Shown here: positions 13,601 through 28,600 of the stretch, in pieces
Layout of the letters: each line of letters starts with the position of its first letter
Numbering within the stretch: the stretch's first letter is position 1
Assembly: GCA_029215795.1 (NCBI GenBank)
Contig: JARDYH010000007.1
Span: 17,891,763 to 17,955,762 of the forward strand
DNA: 64,000 nt
Direction: 5' to 3'
Source: Anniella stebbinsi
Taxonomy: Eukaryota > Chordata > Lepidosauria > Squamata > Anniellidae
Notes under the pieces: generated by a model
What the model saw: the letters and a program-made list of their open reading frames with translations, nothing else
Told to the model about the DNA's origin: nothing
Database searches by the model: none
Made by a program: the position numbers and the translations under genes

Positions 13601-16600
13601 CTATTACACATTACTATTGTATGAGAAATTGATTTATTCTCCATATTCGCCTGTCCTCCACTGAATGAAAAGCGAAGAGGGTCATCGTGCTTTTGGTTAA
13701 AGATGGATTATTATGGCATGGCAGGTCCAAGACTTTTTGCTGCCTGAGCCAAAACAATGACACCCCCTCTGTTCCCTGTACAGAAGCTCACCAGACTGGC
13801 ATTTGAATTTCACTTCAACATTGGCAATAAGACAGAATTTCTCAACACATCTCAAGGCAGCAGGTTAACTTAGGCGGTGCACAGAGTATCAAGGCCAGCA
13901 ACAAGCAAGCTTTGTTGCTCCTCGAAGATGAGAACAGTTAGAAAATGAGAACAGTTGTCACCCTTACCATCTGTCACCTGAGGTGGTCACATCTTTCTGT
14001 CTAATGGTAGAGCTGGTCCTGACAAGGAGTTTCTCTATGCAGGCGATTTATTGAATACTGGTCATTGGCCAGTCACAGATGTTTGTGGGTCCTTTACATG
14101 ACGTTGCCAACCTCCAGGATGTCTCCTGCACTTTCCCCTGGTAATCTTGCTTTTTTAAAAAACACAACCCCAGAGATAATACAGTATTTAAAATAATCGT
14201 GGGCTGTCCCCAGCATGTAAAGCTGACAAAGAACTATAATTCTGCCACTAGATGGTACTGTTTCATTGAAAATAGCATTGCTGAGAGGGGAAGTTTTCAA
14301 TTCAAAATCAAGTGGTGACAGGCTAAAGGAGCCTGTCATAAATGTGGAAAGATTCCAAAAGAAGAAACCCCAATAAGGGTGCGGGTTTACCCTCTTAATA
14401 TAGGGACGCCCAAAGGTTAAGCTGAATGTTTTCCATGAGGAAAAGAAGCCTTGTCTAACATGTGAAGTGTCCGCTTCTAAATCCCTCTAAAAAGAGGAAA
14501 TGCGTTACAGAAAAAGAGAACAAAAGAAACCCCAATTTGCATCATTTCAGCTACACTAATTGATATGTATAGAAGCAAATTTGGAAATAATTCTTATAAT
14601 TTAAATGGAAATACAGCACATCTCTCCAGAGTGTGGAAGGCTAGAATATGACCCGCTGACTGGTTCAGGTGCTATCCATGGTCATTTATCTTAACCTGGT
14701 ATTGGACTGCATAACCTTTCAAATAGAAGACACCTTCAAAATAGAGGGCAGTCCGCCAGCAATCCTTCAAATACAGAACTGTCCTCTGTCAAACAGGATA
14801 CTTGGCCATCCTATGATGGCGCTTCCTCTTCTCAGGTGTACTCCTCACCTGGTGCTAAAGCACTAAAGGAAGAACACCGGAAGCTTCGATAAGGACAGGT
14901 CCTAACCAGATAATGGCCGCTGAAATGAACAACAACGGCTAGTGCTTTTTAAGGAAAATTCTAGAACAATTTGTTTTCTGACGGCGCAGGCACTAAATAC
15001 AAGACACACAAGACAAGGAACGGCTTTTGCGACAGCTGCGAGCGAGGGGCAGACAGTCACCGCAAGGGGAGATTTTCCTCAGGATCACGAAAGGAAAAAA
15101 TAAGGTGCTATGAAGAGATTAAGGACTCGAATCTCGCAGCCGGATGGCTTTTTGGCGAAGGTTTGAGACCCGGACGGGGAGAGTCTAATTAATATTCAGA
15201 AGAACTTTCTCAAAGGAAGACAGTCACCCTGGGTGGAATGCTAAACTAGTCTGAGAAAACCTGACACTTCAGAGCCCTGGAAGGAGGACAACTATGCTAA
15301 TAGACTGGATTCTACACAAGAGATGTGACGGCAGGTTCAGTGACTTCCTTTTCAAGTGCTGCGGGTTACATAAGGCAACGCTGGGAGGTAGCAGGAAGAC
15401 CTCGCAGGCCAAAGCAGTGTTTTTTAGTAAAATGTCACGATGCCATATTTAAACACCCTCTACCTTTATCTATATAAAGAGTACGGAGGTGCAAAGACGT
15501 TTTATTAACAACAGCATCGAGTTGTTAATAATTTCACATTTCAAGCACTTGTACATTTTTAATAAATAAATACATCAAATACAAATAAACGGCCAGTTCT
15601 TTGGCTCCCCGGAATAAACGTTTTAAGAACACCTATGCTTAGACTGCTGATTCTGAGAAGGTGGATCAATTTGTTTTGATAAGCAAAGCAATTGTCTTGT
15701 CCTTTTTCTTTTTTTATTAAGTCATGCTAGCTAAATAAAAAAAAACTCCGTACTTTGCAATTACAGTGCTTCTGAGTTCCAGCTTCCGGAGACCAACAAA
15801 AGAAGATCTTCATCGCTTGTTTGCAAGCTTCCAGGGGCATTGGGCTAAAACAAACCCTTCCCCAACACAAAGCTCCACCACACCAGCAATTTACTGCACT
15901 CTCGCCATGCCTGGTGTGCGGATTTGCAGCACAGTACTCACATGATGCCATGCCCATCCTGCTGATACCCCACCTCTTCCCCAGCCATTCCTAGAACGCT
16001 AAAAGTCTGGATTATTTTCCCTAAGCGCATTTAACGCGCCCTAAGTCTCTGCGTAGTTTTAAAGGAACTGGGGGCTTGAATGGATTGCTTCAGGTCTTGG
16101 CAGGGAAAAGCGATCTCTCCCAGCAGCCCTCTCCATGCCTCCATATGAAACCCAAACCTTGCATCCCAGGCTCGAAAGCCTTTTTTAAAATCATACAATG
16201 CCTGAATCTCTGCAGAGACAGGATTGTACTCCCTTGATGCTCCCAAAGAGCCAGACTAAAGGGTCGTTCCATTTTTGCCCGGGAGAAAGGCAGTCTGGTT
16301 GAAGTACTCATCTGCCAGGACCTGACTGGAGGGAGAAAGAGAAGGGGAGGGGTGGAATGGAGCCGAAGAGCGAAGAAGTGAAGGAGCAGCTCTTCAGGTG
16401 AAAGGGCTCATTAGCTTGATGCGCTTTTGCCTCAGAGGTAAAAAAAACACGTGGAGGCAAACCAGGGGGGATTAGGTGTGATGGAGGTCACCGTTTTTAG
16501 ATTCTTATAATTTAGTTACACTGCTGAATCATAGACCTGCAGATGAGTGTACCCATTTTTAGATAATCTGGAAGATCCTTAGGCAGCAATATTTTGGCAT

Positions 16601-19600
16601 GGGACAAATGTGCCAAAAGGGGTTTGGGTGGTGGGAGAAAGCCCCAGCCCCAACCCTGCAAAGTAGCCTGTTGGTTATTTCTATTAGAACAAGGGTGGGC
16701 AACTTATGGCCCTCCAGATGTTTGGACTACAACTCCCTTTATCCTTCTCCGTGGGCTATACTGGCTAGGGCTAATGGAAGTTGCAGGCCAAAACATCTGG
16801 AGGGCCACAAGTTGCCCACCCCTGTACCACCACTACCATGGTTTCCCCTCCATATCCCTCTTCTCATTCTGGGATAGCAAATGAGGGGCCAAGTAGAATC
16901 ACTAGTGGAGCCAGATTTGGCTCAGACATCATTCCTGATCCCTTACTTAGGCTTTAAACAAAAGCCAGAACGTCTTGTGTTTGAAAAGCTGGTGGACTGC
17001 ACCCTGCGGATCCAAATGAACTCTGCTTCCAAACAAACTTACAAGTTTTATTTAAACAAAGACTCCTATGCAGAGCTCTCTCGGGCTGTGCCCACTCTCT
17101 CCTCAGGCCAGAAGCAGTGGGTCTTGCCCTCAACCACTTCCTGGTACCCCCTAGGAAGCACAACCCAATCAGGCTGAATCCAGCACTTCTTTCATAGTGT
17201 TACATATAGGATCAGGATAGCTATGGAAACAAACTGGTGAGGGGGAGGACACCCCAAACACAAAATGAGCAGGTATAATGGGGCTGAGTCTCCATCTGGT
17301 GGCCCTAGGATGAAAACCAACACCTTGAGTTGCCCTGAGAATATTTTAATAATAGCAACAATGGTAATGCATTATTTAAATAGGCCTTTCCATTTTCACC
17401 CTGGTAAATAAGACAACACGTCTTTAACAAAGGGATTCGTTGTTGTTTGAGAGAATGTTTTTTGGGAAGAGCTTTCTTCACTCTTATTTTGTTGGCATGC
17501 CTAAATGGTATTAATAAAAGTGACTGGGCTCCAAAGAAGAAAGAAACTTGGCACTAAAAACGAATTTGGGATATTAGCTGGTCTTATGAAGGGACAATAA
17601 TAGGAATAGGAAAATAGGAAAAAAGATAATTCAGATGGGGCTCTGCAACAAAATGTTGCAGCATGGAGTGCCCCTGTTCAGGGATCTAGTTAGATGATTC
17701 CACCCCCTGCTCGTTTTCTTCCCCCTCAATAGTCACCCAATATTTCACTCCTTCCGTGCATGCTCAGTCTTGTTTGGGCTTGTTTGATGGAAGTTCTTCA
17801 TTTTGTATTTTTTGGGGTGAACACATTGCTGCCCACTCCCAGTGACATTAAATTCTTGACTTTTGCCATTGATATCAATGAGTAACTGTCGCCTCTGTCC
17901 TTGGGGACATTTACAAATACCTTCTCAGTGTAAACCAGGAAATGACCTTTCTAGATAATGCGCATTGTAACCTTTTTGTAGATCTGTGTATCTTCTCCCT
18001 ATCTAGCCTTTCCATCCCTCCTCCTGTCTAGTTTGTCCCTAATTTATGAATAGTAGGAATATTATTCAGTCAGAACAATTTGAATATACTGCATTTTATT
18101 CTTGTTTAGTCAGTATGCTTTAATCGGTTTTTCCTCTTTTTGCTCCAATGTGAGGAAAAAGTGAGGTGATGTGGTAATCCCAGGTGTCTAAAACATGGAT
18201 GTTTGCTGTTTGTTTGAATTTATATTCCACCTTTGCACTAAAAAAAAGTGCTCAAAGCATCTAATAACAAAATACAGGAAAAATGGCAAAGTTATAGGGT
18301 AAAAACACATCATTAAAAACATACCCAACAAAATGTTGAAAATTAGATAGTTCCTCAACTGACACAACTTCAACAACCCTGATTAACAGTTAGGGTGGCC
18401 AGAGGACTGTCCCCTCTGTTGAAGGTGTCATATTTGAAAGGCTGTCCTGTCCAAGTCTGGTATAAAGAACCATCAGAAGCAGGCTGAACAAAGCACATGG
18501 GTCACATGGAGCATTTCTACATGAGCAATTGCATGCTCGTGATTGGGCACTCATGGAAGTTTGCGGGTCCTTTACATGATGTCGTCAATGTCCAGGAGAT
18601 CTCTCACGCTTTTGCCCATTTGTCCTGCTTTGAAAAAGATCGGAGATAAACTGGAATAAATCTCAACGGCACAAAATCAGCACTGTGTACAGCTGGCGTT
18701 GTGCTATAATTCCGCCACTAGATGGTGCTGCTTCATTGAACATAATAGAGCTCTGCTGAGAGGGGAAGTTATCAATTCCAAATCATGTTTTCGGGGTCTA
18801 AAGGAACCCATCATAAACACAGAAAGACTCTGGAAGAAAAAAGCCTGGTAAGTTTTTCCTTAACGTAGAGACACCCTTGGTCGCCGTCTTCCACACTATG
18901 GCGAGATGCATTGTATTTCTATTTAAATTATAATAATTATTTCTCAATTTGTATTTATACATATAAATTAGCATATGCACATTTTATGCAAATTGGTTTC
19001 TTCTTTTGCCCCTTTTTTGGTGACGCATGTCCTCTTTTTCTAGTGATTTACAAGTGGCCACCTTATTAACAATATCTATAGTTTGCATCGGGAAGATAGT
19101 TGGGCAGTAGGACCACATTTCTTCTTGATTTCCAAAAGGGAAGCTGTGTTAGTTTGTTGAAACAAAAACAACAAAAGTGTCCTGTGACTCCTTAAAGACT
19201 AACATGTTTATGATGGCATAGCATCCGGCATAAGTGTGGTCCTTCTCTGTGCCACCTGCCCATGATTCCGTCTCATTTCAGCCTTTCTCCCACGTGTCTT
19301 CTGCAGTGGAATGGCTCCACCAACAGTACTGGAGCATTTGGAGCGTTCCGTTGGCACATCTGTCAAAGTGAGGGCATACCTGGCATTTCAGTAGCATAGC
19401 AGGGCTTCTATTGAATCCTATAGCCCAGGGGTGAGCAACCCGTGGGCCTCAGGGTGCATGCGGCCCCCACCATCACCCAGTGTGGCCCTCGCAGCCACAC
19501 TGTCAAAATTCCTGGTGGTGAAACAATAATTCATTGGCAAACCTCAATGGACAGGTAAACAGGACAAATTTAGATAGAAAAAAAAAGTTACATTTGTCCT

Positions 19601-22600
19601 CTTTCCTCCTCCATAGTGGTTTGCTGCCAAAGTGAAGTGTCAAACCACCAATTTTTGGGTCATCGCCAAATTTGGCAGTGGGGTGGCAATAGGAGTATGG
19701 TCTGCAAGGTGGGAGGAGACAAAAGTCGATCTTGAACCCTCCCCAAAGTGCCCCACTTCTGCTACAGCCTCTCAGCCTGAGGATCTTCAGGAAAGGATTG
19801 CACCTGGAATCTTCTTAATTATAAGAAAAACATGGATGGTTTTGCTTCATTTTTTCATTTGGTTACAACACCAGATGTGGCCTGGCTCATTAAGAAGAAG
19901 ATGAAGACAAAGATGAAGGCAACAGTATTGATGCTAGTGCTAAAGTATTTTGAGACTTTTCGAATTCTATCGCTACAAAAAGCTGGCACCTCAATATTTG
20001 ACATTGGCTCTTACGTGCTGGATTCTAGACCCAATGAATTCTAAATCTGGATTATGGCTTCTTGGGTTTTTTAATGTTGATTTATTGCTTTAATCTGTGT
20101 GTATGAAAATTTTATGTTGGGTTTTCACTTGCCCAGAGCATCTTAGCAGATGGATTGGCTGTGAATTGTTGCACTGAATGATCAGTATTAATGTATTCAC
20201 TTACAGAGAATCAGATGTACTAAACACAGAGGATTTGATGTAATAAACACATGACTCATCCATGGCCATTACATTCCCAGAAGGTTTCAAAGATGTAGAT
20301 GGTTTGTTTGCTTGTTTTGACTCTAAAGTAAGTGCAAGAGACACAATCTGGATTGGGACTCTAGTGTAGGGGGTTTAATGCTTTGGAACAAATGGATCAC
20401 TTATTGGCAATGTAAATTGAAGGTGCGGGGCAGGGAACAGGAATCCGGTGAGGGGAAAAAATGAAAGAAAAAAAAATACGAAGGTGCCAGCTACAACTTC
20501 AAAGTAAAATATGTTTTGGCCCTGAAGAACAATCAGTTTTTTTCTAGAACATTAGATTTCATGATTTGCCATTACTCTCGCTATGCATATTTCTAGATCC
20601 CACCACTATGCTTGGCTTGTACAGTTACAGAGCAAAGGTGTGTGTGAAGCAGAGCGTCAATAAAAACTGAATTCGCTAAAGATTTCAGGGTGTGATGTTC
20701 ATGGCAGGTTGGCTTCACCTAAGTATTTTGACACTTTTCCTATTCTATCTTTACAAAAAAAACCTGGCACCTCTATCTTTACAAAAACCTATTTCTATAC
20801 AAGGCTGCCACTTTCGAAAATGCAACCTGACATAATCTGAGTTTCCCAGGAAAGTGGTAGTAAACCCATCATTTTACAAAGAAAGACATCTGACAACCCT
20901 TGCTTTTCTATTTCTTCAGAGCTTACCACCAGCTCAGCTCCAAGACAATTCCATACCATTCCTACAACGTTCAATACATTCATCACTTTAAACCATGGCT
21001 AAGAACCTTAGCTATGCTTTGGCGTGATGCTTGAATTTATAAACCATGGTTCGAGATCAGCCAAGAAATGAGTCAGAAACCATAGTTTGAATCAGGTTTG
21101 CAAACCATGGTTTGTACTAAGTCATGGTTCTGCACAATACCTGAATTGACAATTGACACAATTTAACAGCGCTGGTCATTCCTTAGTGGGAGTGCTGATC
21201 AGAAAAAAAATGATTGCAGTTGAGCTGCTTTAAACACGGTTTTGCTCATACATTTGGAACCTCAAACCATGGTTTGGATACTAAACTGCAGTAAGTGCCA
21301 ACAATGGTTTGGCATGGTGTCTGAATTAAGCCTTAGCTTTTATTTGCTCCTATATTAAAGCAGACATTAAAGATATGATGAATCAGAAAACATTTCCTTG
21401 CCTTAAATAAGATATTTATTTATTTATTTATTATTATTAATTTATGACACTTATATACTGCCCCATCCAAAGTGGGATGGGGGGGGAGGTTGGCAAACTC
21501 AGTAGCCGCGCACGCTTGATGTTAAAGAAAAGCCTTTTTGTTCTTAACAACTTTGAGAAATTCAGCCACAAATTGTTCAAGAGCCGTTCATTCATGTGAA
21601 AACATGACCCCTTCAGCACTGCCAAAGTTAAGGAGACCTTAGGTGATCTGCTCCAGAATTTCTAGTCACGCAAGTATGCTCACTCAGCCCCCGTGGGCGC
21701 TGTTAATCCACAGCACATGCGGTGTGTTTAAGGGTGTGTTGACAGTTAGGAAAAAGAGAATCTATACTATAACTCAATTTTGTAACTGTCGTCTCCCTAC
21801 TTTTATTCCAGCAGGAGATGAGTGTAACTTCATAGCTCATGGCCCACTGCATGGCTGCAGCTTCCCTTAGAAACAAAACAAAACCTTCAAGCAATATGAA
21901 GGGAGAGGAAAATCTCCCGAACCAGCACCGGCATCCACCGTGCCAGGGACTTTCAAAGTATTGTAAATCAAAGTGTTTTGATCCATAGGGTTCAAACTTA
22001 GATTGACCCGTACCATCCACCCAGAGGGATAGCCAAGTTAGTCTGTTACAGCAAAGAAGTCTAAGTGTAGTGGAAGCTGCCTTCGGGTTTCAGTCACAAC
22101 CAGTCCGAACTCTAAAGGAGCTATCCAAGGTGCTCTGCAGCCTCCCCTGTCTAAGTGCCCTGTAGCACCTGAAAGACCTAACAAATTTATTATGGCATAA
22201 GCCTTCGCGGCCGCTAGAGCCCATGAAGGCTTATGCCATAATAAATGTGTTAAAGGCATGAATGAATGCATGAGTCAAATGCATTCATTATATCCTTTGT
22301 TAGAGCCTTCATGCATTTATTGTACCATAAGCCTTCATGGGCTCTTGTGCCATAATAAATGTGTCAAATTTTGAAGATTCTACAGGACTGCCTTGTCGGG
22401 GCTGCGTCAAGGATAGGTGTGGCTGAGCGTCCGCTGGAGGTCCACGCCGCAGCAGGGCCCCACTGACAAGCCCCCCCCTGGACTTGCTTCTCCTCTTCAT
22501 CACTGCAAGCTGCTTGTTCACCTGCCTCTTGCTCCGGACCAGTGAGAAAGAGATCACCGCTGACTACCTCACTGGCTCTCTGCCAAATAGTAACAGTGAA

Positions 22601-25600
22601 ACAGGATAAGGATCGATAGCAGCTGGCGATGTTGGCAGTGAACCCCCCCCAAAAAAAACTGGGGGCCAAGTTGTGTTTTCATTCAATAAAACTGAAAACT
22701 GGTTGACAAGGAAGTGTGGACGAGATGCGAGTTTAGCTGCCTGCATAGCAGACACAGAACCCGAAATTCCTGAATGGAGAGCGGTATATAAATATTGTAA
22801 ATAAATAAATAAAACACAGGTTGAGGCCGGAAACCAGCAAGGTACAATCCACCAGGAATCTCTCCTGGGCAAGCCATAAGGGAATCGGAGACGTGTAAGC
22901 ATGCCTTTAAGCAAACAAAACCATCTGGAACAAGCTGATAGGATACCAATGCAACACTTTTCTCCAAAGGACTCGAAAGGAATTGTGTTCAAGCATTAAC
23001 TTCAGTGGTGGGATCCGGCTGGCCAGGCATCCTACATTACAGAGGGCAGTCCTCTATTTGAAGGTGTCCTCTATTTACTGGTCTGCCGAGACCAAGTCTG
23101 GTTTAAAGTCAGAGAACCGGAACCCAAGACGGGAGAGCAGCAGGGGTTGCCGTTTAACGGTTAGCATTCGGACAGCAGACTGAGTAGGCACACAGGATAC
23201 CTGGTCTGGTCATCCTTGTCAACTATGGTGAGATGTATGTATTTCTACAAAAGTAAGAGAGCAATCCTATGGCCCACAGACAGCATCTGGGGTGGGTGGG
23301 TGTGCATAGGATAGTTCAGATTCCTGCATCCAAGATCAGAGTCAGTGCTCTGACCTCAGACCCAGGAATCTGAGCTCTCCGCCCCCTCCCCTTCACAGCC
23401 AGCGTGGACAGAACTGTGGCAGCTGCCTCTCTGAAATCACACAGGCAACCTCAGAGAGGAGGGGAAGGGGGCATTCCCATGGGTGGGGAGGGGACTGAGG
23501 AGGCCAACTTACAAAGAATCCCCTGGCCTCCCCAGCATCCTTCCCTCCCCTTCCCCCTCCCCTCAAAAGCCAGTCTAGCTGAAATGCAGAGCACTTCTGC
23601 TTTACATTGGATGGCCATAACCTTTTCAGTCTGGAGGCTTATGGCCTTTCATGGCATTCGAAATCAACTGCCTCGGGCAGCTGCCTCATTCTGCCTAATG
23701 GCAGGGCTGGCCCTGCTGAAGAGGGCTAATCATGTGCATGGCACAAAGGAAGACCCCTCTCCAAGTAGTTTACAATCTAAAATCTGGCACAAGATGAAAG
23801 GGAGTGAGATGGAGGAGATGATAACAGGGGGAGAATATGTATTCATTTCCATTAACGCTTATTGAGGCTTCGAGATCAGAACTGTAGGTTTGTGCCAAAA
23901 GCTTCACGGAAAAGGTGGGGTGGTTTATTTTTGTCTTTTAGTTAGGATTTAAAGGAACGCGATGTCATGCAGGTGTTCCTTACAGAAACAGTTGATTTAG
24001 GAAGCAGCCTTAGGGTGCAGAGCGGTGCAGAGAGTTAGAATGGACATCCACTCCAAGGAGACTGGGTTGGGTCTGCTATTGTCAGCAGTCTCATACATAT
24101 TAACATAACAAAGAGGAAAGCAGAAATGACTCATCCTAAAGGGAAGCAGGATGCAGGACAGGCCCTACCATTAGGCAGAGTGAGGCACACTGCAACACTT
24201 TGTTGCAGATCCCACTTTTCAAACAAAAATTCTAATGTATGTGTTTCACTTTCCCAAGGGCTCATGACCCAATCCTATGCCTGTTTGTTGACTAGGAAGT
24301 CCCACTGAGTTCAGGGTGCATAGGATCGAAGCCTTAAAAAATGTGTTTTCCTTTGCCTGGAGTTCAAACCACAGACTCATTAAATTTGATGAGGACACAG
24401 GTTTACTTAGGGGCCGAATGGCAAAAACAAAAGAAAATATTAGTTAACGATGTGTTTGCTTCGCCACTGAGCAGTGAACTAAGCATTCTACAGTTCAGTG
24501 CTTGAGGGACTAATTGAGAAAGGGATAATTACCTGTGACTTACATAAGATAAAATTTTTCTCACTTAGTGGCAAGAAGCGCCTGTGACGTTCCAAAGGAG
24601 GAATGGTCTTAAAACAGGAGACCTTAGGGTTTTGTAAGGGCTGAAGAACATGTGGCACTCAAGTAATGTGAATATTTTGTCTGAGTTAATTTGGCTTTTT
24701 TAAAACCCAAATTAGTTGTATGCATAGCTTTAGGTTTGAAGGGCCCCATAGCAAATTGAACTCCGCTGACTTAACGGAGATTTAAGGGAAGGGGGGCAAG
24801 GGAAGGGGGGCAGGTGTGGGGTCATAGACCTGCCTCCCCAAAGGCGTTTGTCACAGTGCCTCTGAGAGGAGTAGCGTTTGAGACAGCCCAACAGACCTGG
24901 CTTCCTGAAAGTGGCAGGGTTTTGTGAGTAGACCTGGCCCTGTCCTGGTTTCACTCGCTACCGCCTCACACATACCTCCTGCCCTTAAAATTTCACTAAG
25001 TCTGCACTGAGACAGGGAAAGCTTAAGGGTGTTGTACCAAGTCAGGGGAAAGCTGTTGCACTGAAACAGGTGGCATCTACACCACCTTAAGCCTGCAAAG
25101 GTCTCTGCATAGAGACAGAAGATTATGGAGTCTGCAAGTAGCTAGACAACTTCAAGGGCATTCCGAGTTCAAGTGCTGGACATTCAGCCACCTAAATGGC
25201 CAGAGGAAGATGAGGAGGAGGGGGAGGGGGAAGCAAGCACCACGTTCAAGAAGCGAGCACTACCCAAAGCCTACCTGCCTGTCTAGGCCATCATTGTTTT
25301 CATGCACGCAATGACCAACAAGGACTTATTTTCCTCTGTTCTAAATGTCCCAGCACTCAATTTCATGGCATGACCCCATTTATTTATTTGTTTGTTTGTT
25401 TGTTTAATTGCATTTATAACCTGTCTTATTTCCTCCAAGGAACCCAAGGCAGCGTACATAATCCCCTTCCTCTCCATTTTATCCTCACAACAACAACACT
25501 GTGAGGTAGATTGGGCTGAGAGTCTGTGACTGGCCCAACGTCACCCAGTGGGTTTCCATGGGTGATTGGGGACTAGAACCCGGAACTCCTGACTCCCAGT

Positions 25601-25655
25601 CCAACACTTTAGCCACTACACCACACTGGCTCTCTAGTATCAACTAGTATGATAG

Positions 25656-25698
<43 letters not shown>

Positions 25699-28600
25699 GT
25701 CTCTTTATCTGCTTTCTTCACACCATGTACCCCTCAATCACTTCATTAAATCCAGGCTCCCACTCAATGCAGGAATTGGCCATTCCATTGCTCATTGCCC
25801 CCAGAAGCTTTGGCACAAGGTGTGCATGTTTAGGAAGTAGAACAGATTTTCTGTGGATACTGCTTGCCATTCTTACACACAAGTTGCTTCTTGCATGAGC
25901 AAAATAGTGTCTCCACATGTGGCAGAGGAGGTTTTAGATGTGTATGTGTGGCTTGCGCTCACCCCCGCCCCAGTTATAATTCCAGCATTCTTTCTGGATT
26001 TTACTAGAGCAGGAATTTCTAATCTGATTATGTTATGTCAAACTTTAAAGATGTTTAAAATTAGACTTTCAGATGGTGACAAACATTATTCTTTAACTTG
26101 CTACCAGGTTGCAAAGAAGCTATTTGGCTTCAGAGCAAAATGTTATTTTTTTGTTTTTGAGCAGTTAATGATTTTTGAAATGTCACCCTAGTGGAGACGA
26201 CTCTGACCAGGTGACCCATGTGCCGGCCAGTTCAGCCTGCTGTTCAGGTGTTGCTAACTGTGAATGGGCAAAAGTTCTTACGGTTATTTATCTTTAAATC
26301 AGAATCGGACAGGGCAGCCCTTCAAACAGAGTACCGCGTTCTGTAAAAGAGGGCCCGTGGCCACCCTAGCAGGCTGCAATTTACGTTCTGCCCACCCGGG
26401 TTGCATCCAGCTATTTAAAAAGTTACAGGAACCGTTGCTTTTGTTTCGCAGTTGGTCATCCCGTTCAGTGTCCCCTTTCGAGCGTGTCTGTTCTGTGTTT
26501 ATTTTATTTTTGTTTTGTTTTTTTTAAAACTTTCCTCCAAATCCTCTGCCTTTATTCTGTTTCTGACATCCTGCTCCTTATGTCTTGCCAGTGTTAGGTG
26601 ATGTGGCTTGCATTTCATTAGCTTCGAACAGCTAGACGGGGCGGAAGAAGCGCCTCACCCTGCTTCCGAGCGTGTTATGTAAGGAAAGTCCTCAAGTTTC
26701 AGAGGGGGAAAAGCCCGCCTGGATAGCAAGAGAGGCATTATGGGCCTGCAAATTTTATTGTGCAGCCACCCTGCTTCATTTACCCAATTTTATCATGCAA
26801 TCGCCCTGCCTCGTTCACACAGTTTTTCTGTGCGATCGCCCTGCCTCGTTCACGCAACTTTGCTCTGCGAACGTCCTGCTTCATTCACACTATTTTTCTG
26901 TGCGATCGTCCTGCCTCGTTCACGCAATTTTTCTGTGCTGTTGCCCTGTCTCATTCACGCACTTTTGCTCTGCAATCGTCCTGCTTCATTCACACAATTT
27001 TATCACGCAATCACCCTGCCTCATTCACGCAATTTTGTCAACCAATCGCCCTGCCTCATTCATGCAATTTTTCTGTGCAATCGCCCTGCCTCATTCATGC
27101 AATTTTACGGAGGGCCCATATGATGATGCCTTCCATTTGCAACCCTCCTGTGTTTTCCATATGCTTCCATCTTTTTTTCTTGCCACATATACACACACAC
27201 ACCCATTAAGGAGTGAAAGTTGGAATAGCTTCACAATGCAGTTGGACTGGTGGTGCTAGGAGCTGTCCATCTGGAAGCACATTAAGCATGACTCTTCTCT
27301 GCCTGCCAGATGTTAAGCTGACTGTGACAGTCATTTTTAAAATGTTCAAATGGTTTAATATGACGCTTAGCTGCACAATAGATTGGGATATATAAGAAAC
27401 ATAAGAAGCTACCTTATATTAGTGCTCCATCTAGTTTAATATGGTCTAGGACAACCTTTCCCAACAGGTGTTCCCTAGATGTGTTGGGAGAACAACTCCC
27501 ACCATCTCCAGGCAGCTGGAGGGCACCTAGTCGGGGATGGTTGCCCTAGCTCATGTGCCTCTCAGTCTAATTCAGGGATGGGGAATCTCCAACCCACGGG
27601 CTTCTTTTCCTGTTGTTTCTGATCAAAGGTTAGATGTTATTCAGGAGCAATTTGGGCTCAATCCTATACATGTTTAGACAGAAAAAAATTCCCAGCATTC
27701 CCCAGCCAGCTGGGAATGGCTGGCTGGGGAATGCTGGGAATTGTAGGACTTTCTCTCTCCCTCTAAACATCCATAGGGTTGAGCCCTTAGCCTTTAAATA
27801 CCCTGCACAGAATCGTGCTGTTGCGAAGATTTTGAGTTGTGCATTTTGTAGACAGGAGACTCTAATTAGATCGAAATTTCTCAACAAGGAGCTAAAAGCC
27901 AGCTTTCTATCAAAATAAAAAGGCTGCTGTGAACTGTCTCCTGAGAACACCCTTTTTGATGTGCATGGGATGCATAGCGGCACATCGTGTGCTGTTACAC
28001 TACCATCACTTGGCTTTCTGCTGCCTCTCCCCCATCCCCTGCCCTTTGGGGAACGAAGTACTTTAGAACTGCTTGCTTGAGACTGGAGGAGGCTGCAGCT
28101 GTAGTGTGTGTCCTCCACCGGCAGGAGGCGACGTGGGCAGTAGTGGTACAAAAGGGCCAGCAAGTAAGCGGCATCCTTGGGTGACCTTTTCCTTCACTCA
28201 TCTTATGTGCAAGGGACTCATTTCCTGATGTCACCTCTTCCTCCTCCTAAATCACTGGAACAGGCAGCCAAGTGGCCGAGGCACAGCAGCTTTCAATTCC
28301 CTGCTCTGCAAGAGTCCAGTATTCATTAAAAAAAATGTCCTCCATGTGCGGTCACAGTACTTCATGCCTCTCTCTGAGATTCGTAGGAAAGGGCCACTTG
28401 TGAATCAGCACAAAAAAATCACCAAAAAAGAGGACACCGATCTGCATAAAATCTGCATATGCTAATTTTATACATATAGATGCACATTCAGAAGTGATTA
28501 CAATTTAAATAGAAATACAGTCCATCTCACCGTAGTGTAGAACACTGTGACCAAATGAGCTGCTTCTGTCCTGGGCAGAATCTACGCAACTACTTGAAAG

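Noticed and set aside
23404..23865. A 153-codon plus-strand open frame
   Set aside because: No recognisable domain; the composition follows C-rich and dispersed-repeat sequence. It lies inside SLC7A10 intron 1 on the opposite strand.
26769..27108. A CRISPR-like array
   Set aside because: The units are direct tandem copies with no unique spacers, in a vertebrate intron.
26672..27259. A 195-codon open frame as a secreted or repeat protein
   Set aside because: It is the minisatellite read in one of three equally open frames. There are no splice sites and no plausible non-repetitive domain.
27630..28163. A 177-codon minus-strand open frame
   Set aside because: It runs through a family-B palindrome and unrelated intron sequence. 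No domain or splice structure was seen.
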